A stretch of DNA of 64,000 nucleotides from Tuwongella immobilis (GCF_901538355.1 NZ_LR593887.1:5122920-5186919), one strand, 5' to 3'; positions 46,001 through 55,254 are shown, counted from the stretch's first letter. A program made the numbers and translations. The notes: generated from the letters alone by a model not told the origin.

Positions 46001-47198
46001 GGATCGTCAGACCAGGAGCCGTCGCCGGGGCCAACCCCAACGCAACTCGTTGATCCATCACGATCTTCGCATCCAAGCCCAAACCAGTGGCCAATGCTTG
46101 GGCAGCATCCAACGATTTGGCAGCAGCCACCTTGTCCGCAGCCTTCGCTTTCGCGTCGGCCAGCAGCGAGGCGATTTGCTTCATGCCCGCTTCGTTGATT
46201 TGCTGTTGCAGCTTTTCGGGGCTGTCTTCCATCGGGCCAAAGCTGACTTTGGCGGTAATGGAAGTCAACTTGCCGCGAGCATCCACCAGCTTGCCGGCTT
46301 CCATCAGCTTGCGAGCTTCGGCGACCACACCAGCGACCATCGTCTTGGCGGCGGGATCAACCGCATCCGAAGGCGGATCGAGGTCCGGCAACACCAAGCC
46401 AGCCATGGTTCCCGGAGCAGCCGGAGCCGCGACCGGAGCCGGGGCCAACTTCGGCTCATCCAGTTTCGGCATCGCCGGGCCACCCGCCACCGGAGCTTGG
46501 AACGCCACCGGTTGAATCGGATTGGTCGGTTGACCGGCTTGGCTGGCCAGGGTCACAGGAGCCGGCTTCGCACCGGGCAGCGTGCCGTTGGCATTCGGGG
46601 CGAACGTGGTGTTCTTCACCAGCGGACGCACCTTGACTTTGGCGGCTTCAATGTCGGAGATCAGCCGCGACGGGCGATCACCCACATCAAACACCGAATA
46701 GGGGCCATGCAGTCGATCGGCCTTGTAGGCCATCTGCTGCGCCTTTTCCAGATTCGCCATCCGAGCATTGGCGTCCGGGGTATTGGTTTCAATCAGCTTG
46801 CGGGCTTCGATGACCAACTTCTTGGCTTCATCGCGATCCCGGTCGCTCTTGGCTTTGCTAACGGCGTCGAGCAACTTCGACGGGGTATCTTCAAACAGAC
46901 CCCATCGCGTGGTTCGACCCGCCGCTTCCGCTTGACGAGCATAGTCCTGGGCTTCTTCGATCCGATTCGCTGCCAGGGCATCGCGCCCATATCGCAGCAG
47001 CACTCGCGGATCTCGCGAAGTCGGCTTGGCTGTGCCGTTGCGATCCATTCCCGTGCTGGGCTGAACCCCAGTCGGCTGACCGGGTTGGATCACCGGCGCT
47101 TGGCCGCTCGCGGTACCGGTCAAACCGGCTACACCGGGCAGCAGCGCCAGGCCGAACGCCAAGTTCCGCCATCGTCGTGTCGTTGCCTGGAACACCAT
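43065..47198 (-). CDS. Very long secretin (type II/III secretion outer-membrane pore)
   Basis: 1377 residues from ATG 47198 with AAAGGAGG upstream. A signal peptide ending near GLTGTASGQA is followed by about 750 residues of Ala/Lys-rich helical repeats (TPR-like; AQDYARQAEAAGRTTRWGLF, ARRMAIEAFTGNYGVNADAQ). Then an STN/N0-like part (FKGVPLSQVVADLRVMTG, NIVADVRAM) and the secretin domain (VAVEVRIVSLSESFFERIG, VQFFVNNV, GGTVLLGGLKTLSEGRNEFG, PPVLSKIPYVNRAFKNTG, LMLMVTPRIII) end the protein. Secretins form oligomeric outer-membrane gates for type II secretion or pilus export, and this one may serve the DUF1559 proteins. The usual family length is 650-800 residues. Confidence 0.9.
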   Translation of the reverse strand: MVFQATTRRWRNLAFGLALLPGVAGLTGTASGQAPVIQPGQPTGVQPSTGMDRNGTAKPTSRDPRVLLRYGRDALAANRIEEAQDYARQAEAAGRTTRWGLFEDTPSKLLDAVSKAKSDRDRDEAKKLVIEARKLIETNTPDANARMANLEKAQQMAYKADRLHGPYSVFDVGDRPSRLISDIEAAKVKVRPLVKNTTFAPNANGTLPGAKPAPVTLASQAGQPTNPIQPVAFQAPVAGGPAMPKLDEPKLAPAPVAAPAAPGTMAGLVLPDLDPPSDAVDPAAKTMVAGVVAEARKLMEAGKLVDARGKLTSITAKVSFGPMEDSPEKLQQQINEAGMKQIASLLADAKAKAADKVAAAKSLDAAQALATGLGLDAKIVMDQRVALGLAPATAPGLTIPAPMGTATAAAPAGRGQELLDKARLEMRKGDLEAARRMAIEAFTGNYGVNADAQALLRTIDSEEFSQRRSNVSRSYDAAVTAYNNRDYRQSLSILQQIDPTMLEPQKASAYRELIAKTTMEVEKTARAPKAEPMGGITPASTSTNLPATPSLAAMDPAGKPKSGADTLASQVQAMQEVQFQMLRTEGLKVQSEATSRFSKGETDVALNMMKTYIDKVKAAQIDPNKIALLVKPVEYRMDNLRLLKKEKDAITKETKELREQKAEITNRALNEQNTKEQVSKLMKQFHQKLDEGKYREAQVLAAKARELDPDDPATQAAVTISKIQLAQSQWNDLKERKEEYVRNVLNDADDVGPYITSKEPLKIDPAAMRASRDRSPTREGTHLRTRTEAEKQIEMRLNKPITLKFKGVPLSQVVADLRVMTGLNIVADVRAMEDENISMAKPIDLELDSVNLKSALNILLRQARLTHVIEDNVLKITTEKMARGKLMTKTFSVADLVIPIDNYAIPQSQQLTKVLEQQAAQRGMLSGLNNVPVPASNPIGSGMPALNSSNTLPDGLAAAPGRLINNQAPDSPLAPSATLSNAKNTLEENLMRLIRDNVSPNSWSQVGGAGTIDYYPIGMALVVNQTSDVIEEVYELLEALRRLQDLEVAVEVRIVSLSESFFERIGVDFSMNIKTDRWTTGIEPQLTTQASAPEPFINDLKNAKGIITGLTPAGTLTDNLDIPIRATSFGRAIPPFGGYPNSPGDNGGLSLGLAFLNDIQVFMFMEAAQGDRRINVMQAPKLTLFSGQTSTISIQDVQFFVNNVTIATVNGQVVFIPQNTPLPYGVTVTIQAVVSGDRRFVRLNLIPTLTSLASTNVPLFPITSFITPQTLGGLPGQPVPFTQFVQQPGFTSVQIQTTVSVPDGGTVLLGGLKTLSEGRNEFGPPVLSKIPYVNRAFKNTGYGRDTQSLMLMVTPRIIINSEEETRQTGVVKDEIQP

Positions 47199-47455
47199 GG
47201 CCTCCTTTCCCCACCATCCGATCCAATCCACCTCGGACCTCCCCCAAGGGCCGAGGCCCGTTCAGGGTGCGTCGTGCATCCCCGAACTCATTCTCTGCAA
47301 ACGCCTGATCGGTTGTCGGCGTCTCAAGGTGCTGCCGGTCTGTTGTTCTTCACCGGCAACCTTCAGAAAGCGGGCGGACATTAGCCTGCCACCCACTTGG
47401 GGTCAAGGGGTTTTCTTGGCCAGGGCCAATTCCTTTCGTATTTTTTTCCGTCGAT

Positions 47456-48676
47456 TCATTCGCTCAGAAACCATTCCATCAACCGATAGCCTTCTTCGAA
47501 TACCAAATCGCTTGCCTCGGCCACCACCTCATCGTAACTTGCCTGTCCTTTGCAGGTTACGCCCGTTCCCGCAACTGCGAAGGGCACCAGCCCATACGAA
47601 TGCGCTCGCGTTCGCATCAGCGTTCGGTGATCCGGCGACACCAAAATCCGGAACGGCTCCCCCCGTTGCAGCAGTGCATCGTACAACGGCCCGACGATGT
47701 GTTGATCGATCTGCTCCAGCGCTTCCACCTTGGCATCCGTGCGGCCTTCGTGGGAGGCTTCATCCGGCGCTTCAATATGCACGCAAACGACATCGTGCCC
47801 ATCCAGCGCCGCGATTCCCGCTCGCCCCTTCGCCGGGTAATCCGTATCCAGGTAGCCCGTGGCGGTCGGCACATCGATGCGCTTCCAGCCAATGAGCATG
47901 CCCACGCCGCGCACCAGATCCACCGCGCTAATGATGGCCCCCTGCTTGCCATATTGCTCGGCAAACCGCGTCACCGTGGGCGATTTCCCTTGCCCCCACA
48001 GCCAGCATTGCGTCGCGGGCTTCTTCCCGGCGGCAATTCGCTCCGCATTCACGGGATGATTCGCAAAAATCGCCTTCGACCGTTCCATCAACGAGCGCAG
48101 CAAGTCGCTGCCCGGTCCTTGCGGCAAATGCGCGGCCGTCGGTTGATTCGGGACATCGTGCGGCGGTTGCGTTTTGGTGTCGCCAGAGAACGGGGCGCTT
48201 CCCGGAGCATCGCCCCGAAACACCAGGATATTGCGATAGCTGACACCGGGATAGAATTCGAGTCGCCCACCCGGCACCGGCCCACTCAGTTCCGCGTGCA
48301 GCGATTGAATCAGACGTGCGCCGTGATCGTTGGTAATGTGCCCCGCCGTGAAATCGACCATGACATCGCCTGGCGCATGCACCAGATTGCAGCGAATGGC
48401 CCAATCATTCGGCCCCAGGGTAATCCCCATCGCCACCGTTTCCAGCGGTGCCCGCCCGGTGTAAACCACCAACGGGTTGTACCCAAACAGGCTGAGTGTG
48501 GCGACATCGCTGGCCGGGGTCAGCGGTTTGGGCACATTATTGGAACGCCCCACGACTCCCGCTTGGGCGATGCGATCCATATTCGGCAGCTTCGCGGCTT
48601 GCAGCGGCGTTTTGCCACCCAGCGAGTCTTGAGCCTCGTCCGCGCAACCGTCCGGAATCACAATGACATATTTCAT
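47456..48676 (-). CDS. apgM: 2,3-bisphosphoglycerate-independent phosphoglycerate mutase, archaeal type
   Basis: 406 residues from ATG 48676 (AAGGA nine bases upstream; an ATG three codons earlier is possible). The alkaline-phosphatase-fold signature YVIVIPDGCADE is followed by TPASDVATLSLFGYNP, which carries the nucleophile Ser/Asp pair. The C-terminal metal motifs HIEAPDEASHEG and VSPDHRT match ApgM. It interconverts 3- and 2-phosphoglycerate in glycolysis without bisphosphoglycerate. Length fits the family. Confidence 0.95.
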   Translation of the reverse strand: MKYVIVIPDGCADEAQDSLGGKTPLQAAKLPNMDRIAQAGVVGRSNNVPKPLTPASDVATLSLFGYNPLVVYTGRAPLETVAMGITLGPNDWAIRCNLVHAPGDVMVDFTAGHITNDHGARLIQSLHAELSGPVPGGRLEFYPGVSYRNILVFRGDAPGSAPFSGDTKTQPPHDVPNQPTAAHLPQGPGSDLLRSLMERSKAIFANHPVNAERIAAGKKPATQCWLWGQGKSPTVTRFAEQYGKQGAIISAVDLVRGVGMLIGWKRIDVPTATGYLDTDYPAKGRAGIAALDGHDVVCVHIEAPDEASHEGRTDAKVEALEQIDQHIVGPLYDALLQRGEPFRILVSPDHRTLMRTRAHSYGLVPFAVAGTGVTCKGQASYDEVVAEASDLVFEEGYRLMEWFLSE

Positions 48677-48825
48677 CCGAGCCATCCTTCGGTATCAAGC
48701 ACAGCAACCGACACAATGGTTGCATCATGTCAGCCGAGCTTCCCCTCGCCAAGAGTCCGCCAGCGATTCCGCCAAATTTCTAGCCCGAAGCGGCGCAATC
48801 GATCCCGCAAGTGGGGAAATGCGAA

Positions 48826-48864
48826 CACCCCGTTTCGCTCGACACAATCGAGCAGAACGGGGTG
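48826..48864 (-). terminator. Hairpin terminator after the HEAT-repeat gene
   Basis: CACCCCGTTTCGCTCG and CGAGCAGAACGGGGTG pair (one mismatch) around a 7-base loop, 46 bases beyond the stop at 48910 read on the minus strand. Confidence 0.65.
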
Positions 48865-48909
48865 CCAACGGAGTCCGCGATTCTCAGTCGGGATCGACCG
48901 GAAGCGGCA

Positions 48910-50049
48910 TCACGGATCTTTCTTAGGATTGCGAATATCTTCAATGGCTTGCTTGGCAATTTTGGCCAAATCTTCGTCTTTGCTGGTGGTGAGGGTTTGC
49001 AGTTTGGCCAAGGCGGGATTGCCCGCGGTGCCCATCTGCCCCAGCGACCAGGCCGCCGTCGCCGCCACTTGCGGTTCCTTGTGATCCAACAATTTAATCA
49101 AATCGGGCACCGCCTTCGATGCCAATGACCCGATCACGCCCACCGCGTGCGCCCCTTGCAGGCACATTTCCGCTTCCGTGCCCCGCAACGATTGGAAAAT
49201 CACCTCGAAATTCGCATCGTTGATCGCGGTTGGGTCCATTCGCATCAGACAGACCCGCGACCACAGCGACACCAGCTTGTCTCGATCGCTGAGGGCATTT
49301 TTCGTAATCATCGATTTGAGCAGAGCCGCATCCGCCGGTTCGGTCGGTGGCCCCAGCACAATCAGCGATTGCACACAATCCCGACGCACGAGCGCGCTAC
49401 TGTCGTTCAATCCCTTGGCCAACGCGACAATCGCCCGGCGTTCGGGTGGTCCCTTTTCGGATTGGGCACAACGGCCCAATGCAACAGCGGCAGCGCGGCG
49501 GATTTCGTAGTTCGGCTCATCGGTCAGTCGGGCACACATCACCGGAATCGCGGAATTGGTGGCGGGTGGTCCAATCGCGGAGATCGCATTGACCGCCGCC
49601 AGCCGCACCACCACTTGCGGATCGCCCATGGCGGAAGTCAACCGCGACACGGCCTCCCGCTGCAAGGCCGGCTCATCGAATCCGCTAAATGCACCAATCA
49701 CCGACGCCGCCGCGGCTCGGCAATTCGCATCCGACTTGTTCAGCGATACGATCAGATTCTTGGCACCATAGCGCCGACCTTCCGGGCCGAACACCAGCAT
49801 CATTTTGATTGCGGCTTCCGAGACACCGGGATCACGATCCAGAATATCTTTGGCCCATTCGCTGGGGCCTTTATCCAGCACCTTCGTGGGATATTTCGGC
49901 TGCGGCGCGTTCTTCATGCCCGGCGAATTCGATTGCGATCCGGAAGGCATGGTTTCGGGCGTGGCGGCGGGCGGTTGGGCCACTGACATCATCACCAATC
50001 CCAGCCCCAGCCCGGCGGCAAGGATCATGCGAGCGCGATTCCGTTGCAT
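48910..50049 (-). CDS. Exported HEAT-repeat protein
   Basis: 379 residues from ATG 50049 with AGGAGGAAG upstream. A signal peptide (ARMILAAGLGLGLVMMSVAQ) and a Pro/Ser linker precede alpha-helical HEAT-like repeats (VSRLTSAMGDPQVVVRLAAVN, RLTDEPNYEIRRAAAVALG, PDLIKLLDHKEPQVAATAAW). It is likely a periplasmic binding scaffold. It follows the outer-membrane barrel gene by 102 bases on the same strand. Confidence 0.85.
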   Translation of the reverse strand: MQRNRARMILAAGLGLGLVMMSVAQPPAATPETMPSGSQSNSPGMKNAPQPKYPTKVLDKGPSEWAKDILDRDPGVSEAAIKMMLVFGPEGRRYGAKNLIVSLNKSDANCRAAAASVIGAFSGFDEPALQREAVSRLTSAMGDPQVVVRLAAVNAISAIGPPATNSAIPVMCARLTDEPNYEIRRAAAVALGRCAQSEKGPPERRAIVALAKGLNDSSALVRRDCVQSLIVLGPPTEPADAALLKSMITKNALSDRDKLVSLWSRVCLMRMDPTAINDANFEVIFQSLRGTEAEMCLQGAHAVGVIGSLASKAVPDLIKLLDHKEPQVAATAAWSLGQMGTAGNPALAKLQTLTTSKDEDLAKIAKQAIEDIRNPKKDP

Positions 50050-50151
50050 GGCAACGCTTCCTCCTGCATTTGGTGCGTCATCGGTTCGTCCACGATACCG
50101 GCTTTTCTCGATTGTATGCAACGATTCCAACCCAGGTGGGCAGATTTCGCT

Positions 50152-51336
50152 TCAGAATCGGAGCCGCCACTCGAATCGGGCCACTTCATCGTACCACACT
50201 TCACCCGTCAGGGCACGACCATACCCCACATAGGCATCCCACGCTGTCCCGGTACCGAAGCGAAGTCCCGCCTTCAGATTCACTATCGTGGCCCCGGCGG
50301 CATCTTGAATCATCGGCATTCCGTTCGGCAATCGTGATGATTCCGCACCGTCCAACACGGTCCACCCAACGGTTTCCAGCACTGGCATCACCCACGGGCG
50401 ATCCGCCTGCGGCAAGCCATAGCTCAACCCCACGCCGTAGCGCAGCACATCCCCCGCGAAATCCGAACCACCCAGCGGCACGTTGTACTGCAGTTCCCCC
50501 GTGAGTGTGCCCCGCTCACCAATTCGCTGAGCGGCCAACAATCCGGGCTGCACGCGCACGGTTTCCACTCCCAACCCACGATCCCCCTGCCCGGTCGGAA
50601 CCGTGGTCAACAATTGGAATGTTACCAATCGATCGGTATGTTGAATCAGCCCATATTTGAAGCCCACTTGCAAATCGCTCAGCCCGGCGGCATTGGAATT
50701 GATGTCCGGATTGAGCCAACGAATGGGTGTGAACGCCATCAGCGAGAAATTCGCCGCCAGCGGTTGTTCGATGAGAATCGACAAATCCTGATAATCCAGC
50801 GATTGTTCCGGTCGCGGCAGCCCCGGCCCCGTCGGTTGCCCACGCGGATAGAAATACTCCGCCCGATTGGGCCGATTCGCGCCATATGCCGTGTCGTAGC
50901 GAATCCGCAGTTGACGCAAGATTGCCGGACTATCGAGATATCCCACACTCGAATAACTCAGCGAAAGCAGATCCGCATCCAAATCCGCGAGACTCCCACC
51001 GGCCAAACTCATCGCCCGATTCGCATTCGGCAGATTCACCAACGATTCCGCAAGCGAATTGCCCGCATTTGGATTCGGCAACGGGCCAACTGGATTCGGT
51101 TGCCCGGCACCCAAACTCGGATTCGGATTCGGATTCGGATTCGGCACCAGCGGGGCGGGTTGCGGCGGATTTTCGAGCGGGGAATTGGTTGGCGGCGCAA
51201 ACGAAGTCGCCGAGAAGGGATCACCGACCGCAAACGGATGCGGTTCGCCCAGCGGATGATAGGGCGACTGTGCCGATGCCAACGCACCGCCAAACAGGCA
51301 GACTCCCAGAACGCCACCAGCGATCCCGCGAATCAT
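50152..51336 (-). CDS. Outer-membrane beta-barrel protein
   Basis: 394 residues from ATG 51336, with GGAG nine bases upstream (an ATG at 51357 is also possible). A signal peptide (GIAGGVLGVCLFGGALASAQ) leads to an Asn-Pro repeat linker (VPNPNPNPNPSLG) encoded by a short GGATTC-type DNA repeat. The rest has alternating hydrophobic strands (FSLMAFTPIRWLNP, LTGELQYNVPLGG, YGVGLSYGLPQ) and ends in FEWRLRF with the terminal Phe of barrels recognised by BamA. Probably a pore or receptor of unknown ligand. 98 bases lie between it and the kinase gene upstream. Confidence 0.75.
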   Translation of the reverse strand: MIRGIAGGVLGVCLFGGALASAQSPYHPLGEPHPFAVGDPFSATSFAPPTNSPLENPPQPAPLVPNPNPNPNPSLGAGQPNPVGPLPNPNAGNSLAESLVNLPNANRAMSLAGGSLADLDADLLSLSYSSVGYLDSPAILRQLRIRYDTAYGANRPNRAEYFYPRGQPTGPGLPRPEQSLDYQDLSILIEQPLAANFSLMAFTPIRWLNPDINSNAAGLSDLQVGFKYGLIQHTDRLVTFQLLTTVPTGQGDRGLGVETVRVQPGLLAAQRIGERGTLTGELQYNVPLGGSDFAGDVLRYGVGLSYGLPQADRPWVMPVLETVGWTVLDGAESSRLPNGMPMIQDAAGATIVNLKAGLRFGTGTAWDAYVGYGRALTGEVWYDEVARFEWRLRF

Positions 51337-51434
51337 GATTGTCGGCTCCGTCCGCATTTCCACTCGTCGCACCGTCCTGGTGCAGCGATCGCAGTACGAA
51401 GCCCATCGACAATCCCATCAGCCATGGTGGATGA

Positions 51435-54400
51435 TTACTTCGACTTTGGAGACGGTTTTTCCTTGGAGAATACCATCCGCTTGCGCAACTCGGCATAATC
51501 CGCAAGTTCGCGCACCGGCAGAAAATGCTCCGCGTTTTCGATCTCCGGAATCGCGACCGCCGGCACTCCGTCCCGATCGATTGCGGTGCGCAGTTCCTGG
51601 ATCGCCTGTGGGAGCAGTTGCGAGCGCATCTCGTTTCGACGCTCGACTGCAACCGATTCGTCGCGTTCCAACAGCCACAATCCCCGCAATCGCATTCGGG
51701 CGGCCAGAAAATAATCGCCGGGCGGGGCCGGAATCGCGTTCGGCACCGGATTCAGAAATCGCGACGCCAGTTCGGGAATTGGCTGATATTTGCCCTGGTT
51801 CAGCTCGAAATTGGCGCGAACCCGCAAATGATTGCGATAGAAATTGATGAACTCCACCTGGCGCGGATTTTGCTCGCAGACAATGCGATGCAGCCGCTCG
51901 GCTTCGTCCAGATGCGCTCCCACATCCGCGATCCGATCCGGTTGGCGTTGGAGCAAATTCGCCCAATTGTCATGAAACGATGCCAACAGATGCGGAAACG
52001 TCGGGATCGTGTGGAATTCCTCGCACAGCCGTTGTTCCAACTCCACGGCCCGCTGATAGGCTTGTTCCGCATCTTGGAATTGCTCGCGCATGCCAAATAA
52101 GGCCGCCAGATTGCCCCAGTTCATTGCCAAATCGTGGCGGTGATAGGGCATCGATCGATTTTCTTGGGCCAATCGCTCGCGGATCTTCTGGGAGCGTCGA
52201 AACAGCACCTCGGCGGTATCCAGCCGTTCCGTTCGCGCGGCCCCCATCAACCCCATCGCCTGTTCCAGGGCCAAGGTTCCCCGATTGTTCAACACGGCGG
52301 CGGTTTTACTGGCCACTTGCGGATCTTTCGGTGCCATCTGCACCAGCGATTGCCAACGATCGCTGGACTGCGAGAACTCTCGATCCGCATCATCCAACCG
52401 CCGCAAATCCCGATAGACGCGCGCCAAATCGTTCTGCGTCCCGGCCAAATCTTCGACGAATTTCGGGAAGTCCGCATGGATGCCAAAATCGGTCACCAAC
52501 TCGGTTTGCAACTCTTTGGCCTGTCGATAGAACGCCTCGGCCAGCGTGAGCTTTCCCAACTTCAATTGCGCGGCGGCCAGTTCGTTCAATGTGCGCGACC
52601 AGGCATGGCGGTAGCGTGGCTCCTTGGGATGCGCTGCGGCCAATCGCTCTTGCACCCGGCGGGCCTGTTCCAACTCGAGCAACGATTCGGTCGCCTGCCC
52701 CGTCAGATGCAGCAATTTGCCAAAATCCATCTGCACGGTGGCCAACGTCGCCTCGAATTCGGGATTCGCTCGATCGGCTTGCAGCAACTGGCTGAGCCGC
52801 TGCATGGTTTCGCGATAGGCATGGCGGGCCTCATCAATTCGGCCCAACTCGGCGAAGATGCCAGCGACTTGCCACTGAGCGCGGGCCACTTCGAATTGAA
52901 TCGCCGGGTCGTTCTGCTTTTGCCGCAAGAACGATTGTTGAAACGTCAACGCTCGGGTCAACAACTCGCGGCGAACATCGTCCAGATGCGGCACTTGCCG
53001 GAACCACGGCTGATTGGCCACGCCCAGCATTTCATCCACGGCATTTCGGGCATTCTGAAAATTCGTTTCTGCACGGCGACGCTCCGACTGCGTTTGTTCA
53101 AATTGAACCCGCAATTCCTGATTGAGTCGCTCGGCAACCTGACGCCGTTCCTCGGCGATACTCCGGGCGGCTTGCGCATCTTGCGAAGCGCGGCGGGCAT
53201 CATCTCGGGCCGTAATCGCGGTTGCCCGCGCGGCTTCCGTCTGGAGCAACTCATCCGCCAAATGACGGTTATACCGCAGCACCAGCACCAGAATCGACGT
53301 GACCGACAGCAGCGAAACCGCAATCAACCCCGTCAGCGTTGGATGCCGCTTCATCCAGCGAATTCCGGATTGCCACAGCGGAATCGGCCTCGCCTGAATC
53401 GGCCGCCCATCCAGATACGCCCGCAGGTCATCAGCCAATGCCAACGCGGAGTCATATCGGCGATTGGGCTGCTTCTCCAGACATTTCAGACAAATTGTCT
53501 CCAGATCCCGCGACAATTTCGGCTTGAGTTTCGAGGGCAACACTGGATCATCGTGGACAATCTGAATCAGCGTATCGACGGGAGAATCGCCTCGAAACGG
53601 CACCCGACCGGTGAGCATTTCGTACAGAATCACCCCCAGCGCCCAGATGTCGGTGTGTGGGCCCATGCCGCGTGCGTTGCCCATCGCCTGCTCGGGCGAC
53701 ATATATTGCGGCGTGCCTAGCACTTCCCCCGTGCGGGTTTGCGGCTCTCCTTCGGTATCCAGCACTTTCGCCAGGCCGAAATCCGCCAGTTTGGGGATAA
53801 ACGGCACATTTCCCCAGCCGTCAATGACTCCGGGGGCACGACTGGGAAACGGGGTCGATGGGGTGAGCATGCCGCTGGACGTGGGCCGCGTGGGCATGGT
53901 CGTGGGGTCGTGCCCACCTGCCGGGGCGAGCAACACGTTGCCCGGTTTGATGTCCCGGTGAACGATGCCGTTGCGGTGTGCCGAATCCAAAGCCCGTGCC
54001 AGCAGTTCGATGACGGATGCGCTTTGCCGTGGCGTCGGAGCGCGAGCCGCCATCAACGCATACAGGGATCCCCCGGCGACATATTCAAGGACGCAGTACG
54101 GTGCGCCATTGGCTTCGCCGATTTCGTAGAGCTGAACGATATTCGGATGTTGCAGGCGTGCGACGGCGACCGCTTCGTTGCGGAATCGTTCTCGCACTTT
54201 GGCGGAGTGCTGCGAATTGCCGTGAATCATCTTCAGCGCGACAATTCGCCCGAGAGTGGCATGCCGGGCGAGATAGACCACCCCCATGCCGCCCCGACCC
54301 AATTCGCGGAGAATCCGATACGGCCCGATTTGCGTGGGCAGCGGGCCGTGGTGGCTTTCCACGGTGCCGAGAAATTCCGGGAGGCCCGTGTTCGCCACCC

Positions 54401-54458
54401 AATTGGTCGGCAGCAACGGGACGATACTGCTGGTCTGCTCGGTGCTCGGCTCAGACAT
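51435..54458 (-). CDS. Membrane Ser/Thr protein kinase with TPR region
   Basis: 1007 residues from ATG 54458. The Hanks-type kinase domain (about 45-340) has the glycine loop LGRGGMGVVYLAR, the Lys in VALKMIHG, HRDIKPGNVLL, DFGLAKV and GTPQYMSPEQA. A transmembrane helix lies at about residue 380 (LTGLIAVSLLSVTSILVLVL). The C-terminal 600 residues are coiled-coil and TPR-type (DDARRASQDAQAARSIAEER; AEAFYRQAKELQTELV; AEQAYQRAVELEQRLC). PknB-like signalling kinase with a large periplasmic sensor. The rhodanese gene ends 14 bases before its start. Confidence 0.95.
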   Translation of the reverse strand: MSEPSTEQTSSIVPLLPTNWVANTGLPEFLGTVESHHGPLPTQIGPYRILRELGRGGMGVVYLARHATLGRIVALKMIHGNSQHSAKVRERFRNEAVAVARLQHPNIVQLYEIGEANGAPYCVLEYVAGGSLYALMAARAPTPRQSASVIELLARALDSAHRNGIVHRDIKPGNVLLAPAGGHDPTTMPTRPTSSGMLTPSTPFPSRAPGVIDGWGNVPFIPKLADFGLAKVLDTEGEPQTRTGEVLGTPQYMSPEQAMGNARGMGPHTDIWALGVILYEMLTGRVPFRGDSPVDTLIQIVHDDPVLPSKLKPKLSRDLETICLKCLEKQPNRRYDSALALADDLRAYLDGRPIQARPIPLWQSGIRWMKRHPTLTGLIAVSLLSVTSILVLVLRYNRHLADELLQTEAARATAITARDDARRASQDAQAARSIAEERRQVAERLNQELRVQFEQTQSERRRAETNFQNARNAVDEMLGVANQPWFRQVPHLDDVRRELLTRALTFQQSFLRQKQNDPAIQFEVARAQWQVAGIFAELGRIDEARHAYRETMQRLSQLLQADRANPEFEATLATVQMDFGKLLHLTGQATESLLELEQARRVQERLAAAHPKEPRYRHAWSRTLNELAAAQLKLGKLTLAEAFYRQAKELQTELVTDFGIHADFPKFVEDLAGTQNDLARVYRDLRRLDDADREFSQSSDRWQSLVQMAPKDPQVASKTAAVLNNRGTLALEQAMGLMGAARTERLDTAEVLFRRSQKIRERLAQENRSMPYHRHDLAMNWGNLAALFGMREQFQDAEQAYQRAVELEQRLCEEFHTIPTFPHLLASFHDNWANLLQRQPDRIADVGAHLDEAERLHRIVCEQNPRQVEFINFYRNHLRVRANFELNQGKYQPIPELASRFLNPVPNAIPAPPGDYFLAARMRLRGLWLLERDESVAVERRNEMRSQLLPQAIQELRTAIDRDGVPAVAIPEIENAEHFLPVRELADYAELRKRMVFSKEKPSPKSK

Positions 54459-54472
54459 GGCGGTGGGCCTCG

Positions 54473-54799
54473 TCAGTAGCGGGCAATACTCGGATCGATC
54501 CATTGCGACCAAGCATCAATTCCACCGTGCAGCGAAACGACGTTGGTTCGCCCGGTCATTTCCACGATGGCCGCCCCCGTCAGGCTACGCACGCCATGGT
54601 GGCAGTAGACCACCAACAGATGGGTCTCGGTGGGGTCGATCTGATCCAATTCTTGGCGGAGAATCGGCAGCGGAATCAGTTGGCTCTCCGGCAGCGCGGC
54701 AATGGCATGTTCCCATTCGTGCCGAACATCCAGCAGCGTGATTTTCTCACCGGCTTGGAGCCGAGCCGCCAGTTCCTGCGGCATGATTTCTTGCACCAT
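54473..54799 (-). CDS. Rhodanese-like sulfurtransferase
   Basis: 108 residues from ATG 54799 with GAGGTG eight bases upstream; an ATG at 54805 overlapping the ybeY stop is an alternative. ITLLDVRHEWEHAIAAL and the active-site loop VYCHHGVRSL (Cys66) define the single rhodanese domain, with the CH2A-like GGIDAW at the end. It carries persulfide sulfur. It is coupled to ybeY and the kinase on one transcript by spacing. Confidence 0.92.
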   Translation of the reverse strand: MVQEIMPQELAARLQAGEKITLLDVRHEWEHAIAALPESQLIPLPILRQELDQIDPTETHLLVVYCHHGVRSLTGAAIVEMTGRTNVVSLHGGIDAWSQWIDPSIARY

Positions 54800-54804
54800 G
54801 AGCA

Positions 54805-55254
54805 TCACACCTCGGCAATATCCGGCAGATCCAACAGTTTCAGGTAGTGCCGTTCGCGGGCGCGCATGGCTTTGCGGGCGCGATCGTCCAGATCATCGTA
54901 GTCACACAAGTGTAGCAATCCGTGGATCAGATACAACGATAATTCCGTGATGACATCATGACCACGCAACTTCGCCTGCTCCAAGGCCACTTCCACGCCA
55001 ATCACCAATTCCCCTTCCAATGTTTTGGCACCGCGGCCACTCAGCGGAAAGGTAATCACGTCGGTCGGCTCATCGTGCTTCAGAAAGCGATTGTTGATGT
55101 CGTGAATGGTCGGATTATCCACGAACGCGAGGCTAATTTTGGCGACTTTCACGCCTTCGCCTTCCAGCACCACGCGGCCAATCTCTCGGAATCGCCCGCG
55201 GGATTCATCCAGCGGCACCACTTCTTGCGGACTGGCAATCGAAATACGAATCAT
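54805..55254 (-). CDS. ybeY: Endoribonuclease YbeY
   Basis: 149 residues from ATG 55254. The UPF0054 core is FVDNPTIHDINNRFLKHDEPTDVITFPL followed by ELSLYLIHGLLHLCDYDDLDD. The first two metal His are kept (about 111 and 115) but the usual GYDH becomes DYDD, so the third His is Asp. YbeY processes rRNA 3' ends and aids ribosome quality control. Its stop abuts the rhodanese start. Confidence 0.93.
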   Translation of the reverse strand: MIRISIASPQEVVPLDESRGRFREIGRVVLEGEGVKVAKISLAFVDNPTIHDINNRFLKHDEPTDVITFPLSGRGAKTLEGELVIGVEVALEQAKLRGHDVITELSLYLIHGLLHLCDYDDLDDRARKAMRARERHYLKLLDLPDIAEV

